Source: a virus. From it: 64,000 nt of DNA. This document shows positions 9,701 through 17,908 of this stretch, one piece after another. Both the position numbers and the translations under genes were made by a program. Under the pieces are notes generated by a model, which saw nothing but the letters and a program-made list of their open reading frames with translations, did not search any database and was not told where the DNA came from. The first letter of the stretch is position 1; the number at the start of each line of letters is the position of its first letter. The stretch is taken from IMG/VR virus record IMGVR_UViG_3300033049_000013, positions 1 to 64,000 of that record, one strand, 5' to 3'.

Positions 9701-12700
9701 GAATCACTTTCTGATGATATTTTAGTTAAGATATGGGGAGAATTAGAAGATTATAAATCTATGTCTCTATTTGGTAAATACATTGACTTTAATAAGGTTG
9801 GTGATATTACTGATGAGAATTACGAGATTTATGATATGTCACTCCGTGCAAGACTGCAAGATAACTATGATGATATTGTAGAACTTGTATTAGGTAAAGA
9901 TAACTACATTGATAATGCTGCTAAGTATCGTGAAGTATTTGGAGCAATTGAAGGTAGACTTATAGGTACTCCTGTAGATCAGTCAGTATCAGAAGTATTG
10001 ATGCCAGCTTGGGATGCATTTACTCATGGTGTTTCCGTTGGAGATACTGTGGATATTAATCATCCAGCTTGGGAATCTATTATGACTCAATTTGGTACTC
10101 GTATCCCTACTCAAGATAAGCACTCGATGATAGTATTTAAAGTAGTAGACTTCTTACCTAGTTATATGGGTGATGTTGCTGTACTACCAATGGAGACTAT
10201 ATTGCTATCAGGTGAGGATTTTGATATTGATGCAAAATACATACAGCGCAAATCATACTATCTTACTAAAGAAGGAACGGTTGATAAAATCAATATTCAC
10301 GGTGAGATACACGATGCGAAAAGTGAAGAAGCTAAATACAAAGAAGTTTTAGGAGAAGACAAAGCAGATAAGTTCAATGAAATTGATGCAATCAAGCATC
10401 GTCATTGGAGGGATTTCTTAGTGTACGTTAAGAAAAACAATAGAGCTGTTAAGTATGATTTTAAGAAACTACAAAAAGCAGAATTAGCAACAGAAGAGTA
10501 TCAAACCTTACTTCAAGAAATTGAAATGGCTAGTAACTTAGGTGATAAGCTTTTGTATGCAGAATTAAGTGATAAAAAGAAAGACCGTAGCAACCAATTG
10601 TTGTTACAAGCTATGACTGAGAATAATCTACCTAGCTCTTTCGAAGAATTTGATGTGGATGCCTTATTAAACAATGATGTTGTAAACAACATTATATTGG
10701 ATTATAATATGGCATTGTATCTGAATGCAGGGACAGTTGCTATTTCTTATACTCCAGCTTCTATGACTAAAATTCAAGGTAATAGAGACACTGGTGTTAG
10801 GGGAATTGCTGAATTAGTAAACTACATAACTGGAGATGATTTAAGTAGTTATGAATATAATACTGCTAATGGACAAATGACTGCTAAGGTATCAAATAAA
10901 ACAGGTGATGACTTGATTGGTCCAGCAGCCGTTGCAAACATTGTAAAGGCAGCATTAGCTAAGTCAGGTGTTAACTTACGTATTAAGCCAGGTAGCATTA
11001 AAGCTAGTATTGGTTTTGATAGTACTTATGATTTTAATACATTTGCTAACTATCACTCTAATGATGTAGAGTTAGCATACTCAATTTCAAATGGTAACAT
11101 TAGAAATGTTTCATTGAGACCAAACTCTGATGGTGAGTATACTACCAAACAATACCGTATTATGGATGAATTGTCTACTGTATTATCAGCAATGACTGAT
11201 AATGCTAAACATAATGATGCGGCAAAATTAAACTTTACCTTAGACACTTTAGGTGCGTATTTATATATGGTATCTTTAGGTATGGGGTTGAATAGAGCTG
11301 TACTAGTATCTAAATCACCTGTAATGGTTCATTACAATAAGATTAAAGCTGCTAGTGATACAGCATTAGTAACAGAACAGGATAAAGATAGAAATTCTAA
11401 AAATTCTGAGAAATTAATAGAGGAGGCTTATGAGACTGCTTCTAAATTGATTCTAGAAAGAATCGAACAATTAGAGAAGAAGGATACTAAGAAACAATTA
11501 AACTCTGTTAATTACCGAAACAATGAAAATTTTAAGCACAAAGATTTAGTTGATATAACTCCACAAGATTCAGGTAATCTAAATTTAGATTCTGGATACA
11601 TTGTAGAAGATATGCAACTAGCTAGGTATTTACGAGATACATATGGTATGGATTATACAGATTCGAATTTCGATAAATCTGTAATTGATACTATGACTTA
11701 TGATGAATTAATTCGAACTAGTCTAGCATTAACTAATCAATTAGATGTATTAACTGCATTTACTAGATTGGCACAGCAAGGTAGTTATCTTACTAGTTTA
11801 TCTAGAATACTTAGATTACATCAAGGGCTTAAACCTTCTTTCCATGAACTTCAAGGAATCTATGATTCTTTAGATGATTTTGGTATTGATTTGAGAAAAG
11901 TAGTATCTAATGTAGCGGATTATAATACAGCCAACTACAATGAGTTACAGATGCCTTTTTCTATTAATAAAGTTTTAGATAAAAATATAGATTTAAAAGT
12001 ATTACTAAAATCTTTTGATAAAGTAATGAAGGCTTCTAAGCATCTATTTATTTCTCAATCAAACACATTTGAAAATGTATTTAATACAATCAAACAGTCA
12101 TTGAGAAGGGGATTACAAGGAAGAGATAGAGTACTTAAAAATATCAAAGGACAGATGATGGGTTTCACCATTATTAATTCAATGCGTGAAAAGTATAAAC
12201 GTGAAGGTAGAACTTTCCCGTTTGACAGTGCTATCCTTTATTCACATTCTGGTGATACTATTTACAATCGTCTTCAAAATATCATAAAGATTGCGAAGAA
12301 AAACAATAACAATGAACTAGGAAATAACCTATTCATTAAGGCTTTACGTCGTACACCTAATAAAGCTAGTACAATTGACATGAGTAACTATCTACCTGAC
12401 GAAATTGAATTCGCAGAAGAAGAGTTCTTAGATAATGTATTAATGGAGTTAGATGAATTGACAGTGAATACACGTACTAAAAATACGCCTGAGTTTAACA
12501 ATCGTGTTATCTCAGCGTATAGAGAGTTAATGACTACTTATATTTTTGATGAGAATGGAAAACCATTAGTGAATGATGCAGGTAAATCAGTAGTAACTGA
12601 ATTTGCTGAAGATTTGTTTAATTATTTAATAATTAGAGATGGTCTACAATTTAAGCATGGTTCTTATCTGAAGTATATAGCACCAGAGATGTACCTAGAA

Positions 12701-15700
12701 ATGTCTAATGTATTGAAGGAGCTTACGAAAGCGTTTAAAGATGACCGTTGGGTTTCTACTCGTGAAGAACAAGGTATACGAGATTTATTAGGTATGGATG
12801 AAAAGACATTCAAGAGTCAATTTACTAAGATGTTTGGATTAAATCCGAAGAATCAAGAAATGTTTGGTGAGTTTAATTTTAGTAGACTATGGAGTGTACA
12901 TAAAGATTTTAAAGAAAATATGGGGATTGACGAAAATCCTGGTATTATCAATATGTATGATTCTGATGGTAAGCTATTAGAAGAAAACCATGATTACGAT
13001 TTTCCTGAATTCTTTGAAATTGATTTATCTAATATCAAGTCTTTAGTAGATAATCAATTAGTTACTGCCATTCAAAGCTTATATAACAAGCATGGTATGG
13101 AAGCCATTAAAAAGTACCCAGCATTGGGATTCTTTAAGATGAATGGTCAACCTATTTACTTTAACGAATTGACTAAAGATGAACGTAAGGAATTTGACTT
13201 GAATGAAGGCAAATATGTACAAGAAGCTATAGAGGCTAAGAATACATTAAGGAATGAGATTTTAACTTACGGAGATACACAGGATTCTGGTACGGCAACT
13301 GCAATTGTAGCAGGACAAATAAGCCGTATTTCTAGAAATACTATAAACTACGTCAAGGGTAAGTTATCTTTCCCTAGATTCATTACGCTTACTAATGATA
13401 TTATAGAAGAGGAAGAGAATTATAGAGGCTTTGTAGTAGAACAAACTGTTACTGAGAAGAATCTATTTATGCTTATTAACATTCCTGCGCTACCAATATT
13501 AAAGGATTCTGATGGTAAGGTAATACCAGCACCACCAGAACTTATAGCAGAAAGAGATAGAGGAGTTTACGTAAAAGTTAATCCTATATATACATCTCTT
13601 TATCCTTATTTACATTCAGCAACAGACTTCAAAGAGGTAATGTTGAAGAACGTATTAGATAAAGAAAAACAAGTAAAGAAGAAGTTTGCTAAACTAAGTG
13701 AAATCTTTGCAGGTTCAGCAGAACAAAAATACTTTTCTCAATTGCGAGAGACGATTCTTAATCAAAGATTTGATTACGAATTATACGAAGGTAAGTTCTC
13801 AGCGGTTTCGGCTGCTGAGGCTGCCATTGTACCTATTAAGGATAGAGTAGGTAAACTATTCTCTACTAGTACTGGTACTGCTATGGTTAATGTAATTAGT
13901 CAATTAGAATTCAACAAGCGATTAATAAGTAATGACTTTAGTGGATATAAATTCGGATTGGTTTTATTCGAAGCAGATATAGATAACATAACTAAAGGAA
14001 AACAAAGATTAATAATAATGCCTGATGAACTAAAAAGTCCTACGACTGCAGGGGAATCTGATATTGTTACAATTAAAGGACAAGAATACTTAGTACATAA
14101 TTTAGGTTTAAAAGACTTAGATTCAGTGTTGTTACATTTGCAATCTAAGGGTGAAGGAAGTAAACCTACGGAAATTTTTAACAATGTTATGGATATTAAC
14201 GCTATTAAAGATGGTGTATATGGAGACTTTATACCATTTGATGTTGTGAACGATGAAGTAGATGCTGCTAATTCTAAGGGTAAGAAAGTTGTATTAACTA
14301 TAGAACGTTATCAACATAGTAATTCTATACCTTTTAGTAAACGTCCGTACTATGGAATTCAGAATATTAATGTAGTGGATTTAGATGTCAATATTAGTAA
14401 GACACTAAATAAGTTAAAGAACGTTAATGTAAATATTGCTTCTTTAGAAAGCTTACAAGCAGACTTGGTTATTAATTTCAGTGATAATGAACTAAATCTA
14501 AATGTACCTGTAATAGATGTAAAGGAAGCTAACGAGGAGCAACTAGCTGCTGTTAAAGAGATTTTAACTACTAAAGGTGCATATAACTTAGGTATAGTGA
14601 ATGGTACTCAGGAAAATCTAAATGACTTCATTAAAGAAGCTATTAAGACAAAGAGTGTTAGTATTACTACTGATACTAATTTTCCTTATACTTCTTACTT
14701 AAGTAAACTATTAGGTAATGTAGGATATAAGTTTACTGCTAAAGAGATTCTTAAAGCAACTAAACTAGATATTCCATATACTGATTTATCAGTGGAAATT
14801 ATAGATTTTGTACAGAAGAATTACGAAGAAATAAGAAAAGAGATGCAACGATATAATCTTAAAATAAGAAAAGAACAACAACGAACTCAATTAACTTTTG
14901 ATTTTGGTAGACGTTCTGAGTACATACAGTTAGCATTTAATAATCCGATTCAACAAAACTTCTTTGATGGAAGTTATTTCTTGGAACGTGAAAATGCTGA
15001 TGGTACGAAAATATTTGGTCAATATAAAACCAAATCTCCAGGCGAGACTTCAATCGGTATGGTACAAAAGGGATTACGTACCGAGACTACTAGGAGTAAA
15101 TCTAGTATGAAAATGATTGAAAACTTAGCTGTTGCTCAAGGTATCATTGAGGGAATTGAAGGTACTATTGTATATATGGTAGATGATAATCCAAAATCTC
15201 CTACTAACGGTCAAAATGTATTTGCTAAGATTACTACTAATGAGTATACACCCAATAGAGAAGACTTTGTTAAGTTTGAAGGTTGGGCAGAAGAAGTTTG
15301 GGATTCAAGAGGTAGAGTATTAATTGATAGAGGTTACAAGTCTTTCCAATTTGAAACAATTAATGTTAATAAGAGTGAGATGCCTGTAGTTAATACCAAG
15401 ACATTCGCAATACAACCAACCTCATTAGATTTTACAATGAGTAATGTAGAGAATCATTCAGGTGGAGCATATGGTGCTGATACCTTATGGGATGCTATAG
15501 GTAGAAGACATGGTGTAGAATCACACTATCATTACAGAGATAAGGATAATGTGAAGCTATCTAAAACTTTAAAAGATGCTGGAGTGAAAGCTATGGTATT
15601 AACTGAAGATGAATTAGAACATGCTTACTTCCAAGTAGAGAAACTATTGGGATTAAAATTAACTAAGAGTATAGGTGGTAATTTAAAAGCTAGAAACTAC

Positions 15701-17779
15701 TATCAAGTTGTTAATAGTGACAGTGTACTAGCTATAGCTAACTTAGTGAATGCTAAGAATGTTATGGGAGGTACTAATGTTGCGGTACAATTAGGTATCA
15801 AACTAGGTAAACCTGTCTATGTATTTGATTTAGGTACTCGTAAATGGCATAGATGGAATGGTAATGAATTTGTAGTAACTGAAACTCCTACATTGACACA
15901 ATCATTTGCAGGAATTGGTACTAGAACTGTTCAACCATATAATATTAAGTCAGGAGACCAATGGATATTGAATCCTAAGTATACTGGAGATGAATTAGCT
16001 AATGTAGCTAAACAAGCAATCATAGATGTATATGAGAAAACAGCTAAAGCAACTGATAATGGTACTAAGATTAAAGAGTCAGGAGTGACTACACCTTTCC
16101 CTGGAGTAGAATACATAGCAGAGACTGGATTAACTGTTGAAAAAGCAAATCAATTTATTGATTTAATTGCTCCTCAGATAGAGAACCAAGCTTATGTAGA
16201 GAATGCTTCTCCAACTGCTAACTATATGTTTAGTTTTGGAGCTAGATGGGCAAGGAAAGTACCTGGCATTTGGGAGAAATCATTGCAAGGTGACAAAGTT
16301 AGGGCTGGAGATTTAAGCGAAAGACCTAATAGAATACAGATAAACCAAAAAGAGACTAGAGCATATAGTTACTTTAGTACAGACCAAAATAATAAAGCAT
16401 TACCTCCTATAAGTGATTTAGCTCCTATAATTAGTTATATAGAAGAGAACTTGAAAATCGACTTATCAGACTATGATGCGGCATTAGGTAACTTGTACTT
16501 CAATAATTCGTTTATACATCAACATAGAGATACTACGGAATCTAAATTTGCAGAAGGATATGAAGTAGTGGTTATTAATTTAGGAGCTGATGGTTCTCTA
16601 TATTATGACAATGATTTAAACTCTAGTTACAATAAGTATCAAACGGCTGGTGAATTACCTCTTGGTTTAGGTAGCATTTATTCATTTGGTGCTAAAGGTA
16701 AAAATAGATTCAAATTTCATCATAGAATTAAAGTAGGATTAGATTCTAAAAATCCTCTGAAACCAATTACTTTACCTAACGGTAAAAAGGTTAAGGATTA
16801 TAGAGCCACTATAACATTTAGACGTGTTAAAGATTTAGGACCTAATGACCCTAAATATCCTGCTAGAACTATTAAGCCTAAAGTAGAAAAACCTGTAGTA
16901 ACAGAACCAAACATCAAAGGAGAAGAGATTAGCTCATACTCTGATGGTCTAGGATTCGCTTTAACTAATCCAACATTTGTTAGTCCACGAGGAACTCTAT
17001 GGAGAAGAAACTGGACTGTAAAACAAACCAAGTGGAGAGACTACATGGCAAATGGTATTGAATTCGAAGGTACTCGATATAAAGATGTTGAGAATGCATA
17101 CCAACGAAATAAAGAACAATATGACTTTGGTGATGAGAAGTTTGAGTTAATGATGGAATTGATTCAAATCAAACTTAGGACTTATCCTAAATTGGTTGAT
17201 ATGATTGATGCTAAAGGTGGATTAGATTATATCTTTAATAGTACACATCAACCTACTAAAGGAAATAGTAACTGGGAAACTGGTGGAAACAATGATTTCA
17301 TTAAAGCGCTTGGTGAAGCTTATAGAGATGTATCTAAGAGTAGACTATTAAGTGAGACTAATAAAGATGACTACTTAGCATATGCTGAATCAGTACAGAA
17401 GTTTATAGAGAATCCGAAAGCGATTAGTACTTATACAGGTACTATAAATGAAAGTGACTTAGGAGTATCTGGACGTGTAGCAGACTTAGATTTTGAAGGT
17501 ACTGTTGCTAGTAGTGCAATTAAGCGTATTAGATCTCTTTATGCAGAAGCTGAGAGTGCTCCTAGAAAAACTATTATTATACCATATACTAATAAGCCTA
17601 CTTATTTGGGAGGCTTTTCACTTATTGATATGGCTAGTATGTTTGCTCAGGCAGGTTATCCGCCTAAGAATATTATGTTTAATAGTGGATTTGCAGCAAT
17701 TATTAAAAGTGCATCTAAATCTATTAACTTAATAACAACAGAAGATGACATAGTAAATAGAGGTGATAGTGGTTGTTAA
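3713..17779 (+). CDS. Giant single-chain crAss-type RNA polymerase with zincin protease motif and C-terminal SLOG, AlkB-like and NADAR-like domains
   Basis: This 4,688-residue protein contains a multisubunit-like, single-chain RNA polymerase. In studied crassviruses it is packaged in the particle and transcribes early genes. Visible parts in order: residues 1-40 with an MxC start and a PNGLVSEVY motif; a zincin motif HEAFH at 368-372, with a possible third ligand in EEYMADE near 430-436; a long unassigned region; a beta-type double-psi barrel candidate with Lys pairs at 1717/1719 and 1755/1757; and the catalytic DFDID (Asp2169, 2171, 2173), preceded by RIPTQDKHS and FLPSYMGDVAVLP. The C-terminus carries an ASCH-like segment (about 3775-3880), a SLOG domain (about 3905-4050), an AlkB-like oxygenase (about 4225-4375; His4271, Asp4273, His4336 or 4337, Arg4364/4370) and a NADAR-like domain (about 4412-4540). 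Polymerase and zincin assignments are strong. The NADAR and ASCH calls are tentative. The gene lies on the strand opposite to the structural genes. Confidence 0.9.
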   Translation: MACRVERKANTGKIVNVLKPNGLVSEVYKKLNLKYKNAEVALRYYMLGFTEDYIDFNVSPNTPSNIKYLAKEIAEKSSLRGTDNALFINDAQLRDIGNQLGEIRMDLYVQDMLGNEYIEPQYRNKVANLLNPLLKEVESRPILQALLNSGKVNDVEAAIRLVGDQSDIFNKVLEIEQDVLEVLETPSILSKYTEITQDRVSSEVTLDSILGSITSSIFNPNGIHAALTTGYVANEYEPSFEKLERFIDKLPSNSITTILPKFVTEALNNKTEGINTDEYARSRQLGFDSDMALTTALGASPIKTIESPRSSLVEIENVKKRLKLLFGNNVQVSTALEQTLDNIGQEGLPGGFFLDNVIYLHDADVAGHEAFHKVFHTLLTDKQATVLLNEAKKNLNYSKKQLNNKIADLILQVPAYSELSRERLENLVYEEYMADEYQEFFTNNKTPENWLMSLFNLIKNVFSSVWGNRTQLEALFHKINNRGFAFTKPKSNKYAMELPVFKLLTIGKSKDASNRTIDIVASESDSNALIYEMAGRLYEIINTTKPEGSVLQIAEDETITLTPSDALRNPEEAVYNIMRARSYEYSEENNIDLLEQLEDEEEKLDKLVGQLETKEQMYSPKFSSQSNISNGVLVWEEVQKLFQIFGTDYLTEKNEVAAENKMTAESLEMQNKSAYEYDPLELRDKDLRTFMGFILYEKTDELTGNKIKVAIDSSRVYSNLLVAMSSKELHETPFNTTQQPFLTTLAYYAKDNDETRAFYNKLMEISGGKSDHNLVNLVRKSLDNMRISFTQLLQDPNTGNFQLVSAANIDDVVAQLDTWDKNWNDSGLSDNYNSKARRKENTKALNTLYELLDPTKNGVKTIMSLDNPMILDSTTGDYVLDTNTKDNVIDKFINGFTANNGREIKSLFKLTGIDLSRGFIRYSILREYDLIATSNITEYTQLQDIISNKDYQGYKELAESEIEHLTRNDIREMVRILGKNYKSDEVEEYVKETTGVTDLRNIHIDTSEVIDPESDKIIFAGGMVGRLKDLAKGNVYFDETLIPTSFQDSTGNQRFNFVKKSFLLLTTLRLQNKNYRKQLQEKYPHLKNNILFNTDFFSEDATDKIFGKDFIAKLIGDVRQRNMGTATTMDGKQDEQAGTNRSTTESGEGVTPKTVDYGTFMILNLAMFAKRKTVRVANSEGQSGFTTLQISDFFTGPNEIKRTDIAVPLPVGRNNLETGKTMSYTTLDGDFSRAAIDTVYQLFENELDLVKEGEQEIKDGLLAYENFYRRRPDAEQLAKNRIELIELKRQVRLSQLEGNALERALLKINELENQFSEEPTSTLYEGFHVRTDSDGNIKKVIDDSGNVTDYQFGRATELWNFKKLVDPNSTSYTPALVKYMTSRKRLLTLDTKMLLGDSLTPQESADYNALKAATPSALPVELRAKIKEGLRKYLDEQSKDYISKLDKYDVIDLLPNGDVVNNKIPALPYYYPSGSNTPFRYYQDSKNNKDNYKWFIKDYFVNHYINASSYNEIMDKDARIAKDPVDRVKRNGGKVGNGDGAGSGKSKFGVVKEAFLINKLGVESERADAQSQLSLEGYEFLLRRWGRFPDVIKPIFNKIKFGLEEVTFTEVEKLTDLNVILNSKKTMLYDGEFYHKLSYSILSRQYTSVLPKKNRKAALELKEEIELAEKNGDDTTQLWHEYESLWRAHPGHSVLHNLRRNMLFNDIYGVIPQSASKLKTPVAATNVNGHFDFGYNMHELDNEFWRLQMETPSGKSKITYFSQVLNLIDNEIDKARSYKIRGIEYKMSDIIQDYHKMLARRVENSMQSAMAELGKLDDDGYLNKLDIEKFQAKLYETLQSSGADDSLLSFFRESIKGGTEMKYDANLPAISAKFQQLFLAHFSKGVMQATTVGRKVSLIADWGNEVIVGIDDNIIKRTEIEKNYDTYVNEDGSLKDGYTKRRLKWSTGYATDTDITVKGKTFTNVITREKLIEGFLDDGKVIDLVAKTGINTLEKIESLSDDILVKIWGELEDYKSMSLFGKYIDFNKVGDITDENYEIYDMSLRARLQDNYDDIVELVLGKDNYIDNAAKYREVFGAIEGRLIGTPVDQSVSEVLMPAWDAFTHGVSVGDTVDINHPAWESIMTQFGTRIPTQDKHSMIVFKVVDFLPSYMGDVAVLPMETILLSGEDFDIDAKYIQRKSYYLTKEGTVDKINIHGEIHDAKSEEAKYKEVLGEDKADKFNEIDAIKHRHWRDFLVYVKKNNRAVKYDFKKLQKAELATEEYQTLLQEIEMASNLGDKLLYAELSDKKKDRSNQLLLQAMTENNLPSSFEEFDVDALLNNDVVNNIILDYNMALYLNAGTVAISYTPASMTKIQGNRDTGVRGIAELVNYITGDDLSSYEYNTANGQMTAKVSNKTGDDLIGPAAVANIVKAALAKSGVNLRIKPGSIKASIGFDSTYDFNTFANYHSNDVELAYSISNGNIRNVSLRPNSDGEYTTKQYRIMDELSTVLSAMTDNAKHNDAAKLNFTLDTLGAYLYMVSLGMGLNRAVLVSKSPVMVHYNKIKAASDTALVTEQDKDRNSKNSEKLIEEAYETASKLILERIEQLEKKDTKKQLNSVNYRNNENFKHKDLVDITPQDSGNLNLDSGYIVEDMQLARYLRDTYGMDYTDSNFDKSVIDTMTYDELIRTSLALTNQLDVLTAFTRLAQQGSYLTSLSRILRLHQGLKPSFHELQGIYDSLDDFGIDLRKVVSNVADYNTANYNELQMPFSINKVLDKNIDLKVLLKSFDKVMKASKHLFISQSNTFENVFNTIKQSLRRGLQGRDRVLKNIKGQMMGFTIINSMREKYKREGRTFPFDSAILYSHSGDTIYNRLQNIIKIAKKNNNNELGNNLFIKALRRTPNKASTIDMSNYLPDEIEFAEEEFLDNVLMELDELTVNTRTKNTPEFNNRVISAYRELMTTYIFDENGKPLVNDAGKSVVTEFAEDLFNYLIIRDGLQFKHGSYLKYIAPEMYLEMSNVLKELTKAFKDDRWVSTREEQGIRDLLGMDEKTFKSQFTKMFGLNPKNQEMFGEFNFSRLWSVHKDFKENMGIDENPGIINMYDSDGKLLEENHDYDFPEFFEIDLSNIKSLVDNQLVTAIQSLYNKHGMEAIKKYPALGFFKMNGQPIYFNELTKDERKEFDLNEGKYVQEAIEAKNTLRNEILTYGDTQDSGTATAIVAGQISRISRNTINYVKGKLSFPRFITLTNDIIEEEENYRGFVVEQTVTEKNLFMLINIPALPILKDSDGKVIPAPPELIAERDRGVYVKVNPIYTSLYPYLHSATDFKEVMLKNVLDKEKQVKKKFAKLSEIFAGSAEQKYFSQLRETILNQRFDYELYEGKFSAVSAAEAAIVPIKDRVGKLFSTSTGTAMVNVISQLEFNKRLISNDFSGYKFGLVLFEADIDNITKGKQRLIIMPDELKSPTTAGESDIVTIKGQEYLVHNLGLKDLDSVLLHLQSKGEGSKPTEIFNNVMDINAIKDGVYGDFIPFDVVNDEVDAANSKGKKVVLTIERYQHSNSIPFSKRPYYGIQNINVVDLDVNISKTLNKLKNVNVNIASLESLQADLVINFSDNELNLNVPVIDVKEANEEQLAAVKEILTTKGAYNLGIVNGTQENLNDFIKEAIKTKSVSITTDTNFPYTSYLSKLLGNVGYKFTAKEILKATKLDIPYTDLSVEIIDFVQKNYEEIRKEMQRYNLKIRKEQQRTQLTFDFGRRSEYIQLAFNNPIQQNFFDGSYFLERENADGTKIFGQYKTKSPGETSIGMVQKGLRTETTRSKSSMKMIENLAVAQGIIEGIEGTIVYMVDDNPKSPTNGQNVFAKITTNEYTPNREDFVKFEGWAEEVWDSRGRVLIDRGYKSFQFETINVNKSEMPVVNTKTFAIQPTSLDFTMSNVENHSGGAYGADTLWDAIGRRHGVESHYHYRDKDNVKLSKTLKDAGVKAMVLTEDELEHAYFQVEKLLGLKLTKSIGGNLKARNYYQVVNSDSVLAIANLVNAKNVMGGTNVAVQLGIKLGKPVYVFDLGTRKWHRWNGNEFVVTETPTLTQSFAGIGTRTVQPYNIKSGDQWILNPKYTGDELANVAKQAIIDVYEKTAKATDNGTKIKESGVTTPFPGVEYIAETGLTVEKANQFIDLIAPQIENQAYVENASPTANYMFSFGARWARKVPGIWEKSLQGDKVRAGDLSERPNRIQINQKETRAYSYFSTDQNNKALPPISDLAPIISYIEENLKIDLSDYDAALGNLYFNNSFIHQHRDTTESKFAEGYEVVVINLGADGSLYYDNDLNSSYNKYQTAGELPLGLGSIYSFGAKGKNRFKFHHRIKVGLDSKNPLKPITLPNGKKVKDYRATITFRRVKDLGPNDPKYPARTIKPKVEKPVVTEPNIKGEEISSYSDGLGFALTNPTFVSPRGTLWRRNWTVKQTKWRDYMANGIEFEGTRYKDVENAYQRNKEQYDFGDEKFELMMELIQIKLRTYPKLVDMIDAKGGLDYIFNSTHQPTKGNSNWETGGNNDFIKALGEAYRDVSKSRLLSETNKDDYLAYAESVQKFIENPKAISTYTGTINESDLGVSGRVADLDFEGTVASSAIKRIRSLYAEAESAPRKTIIIPYTNKPTYLGGFSLIDMASMFAQAGYPPKNIMFNSGFAAIIKSASKSINLITTEDDIVNRGDSGC

Positions 17780-17788
17780 ATCATATTG

Positions 17789-17860
17789 CCCCTACCTACG
17801 AAAAAATTTTAGTTAGATTAGTGTAATAAAGAGCCGTAGAGTAACAAAACCCTACCTACG
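17789..17860 (+). repeat. Direct repeat CCCTACCTACG around the terminator between the giant genes
   Basis: The 11-mer CCCTACCTACG occurs at about 17790-17800 and again at 17850-17860. The second copy forms the 3' arm of the terminator stem that follows the polymerase gene. The first copy could pair with the same 5' arm (CGTAG), so the two copies might compete for it. No coding frame of note covers the gap 17780-17908. Confidence 0.5.
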
Positions 17861-17871
17861 GTTCTTTTTTT
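17830..17871 (+). terminator. Intrinsic terminator after the polymerase gene
   Basis: The stem AGAGCCGTAG (17830-17839) pairs with CTACGGTTCT (17856-17865), with one G-T pair and a 16-base loop, and is followed by a run of T. It stands 51 bases after the polymerase stop and 38 bases before the next giant gene, so that gene needs read-through or its own promoter in the short AT-rich leader. Confidence 0.75.
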
Positions 17872-17908
17872 ATAGTTAACGGAAATATCACTAATAAAAA
17901 ATAAAAAA

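Noticed and set aside
17780-17908. Possible tRNA between the giant genes
   Set aside because: The GC-containing arms form a simple terminator hairpin with a T run; no acceptor stem, D arm or T arm can be drawn.
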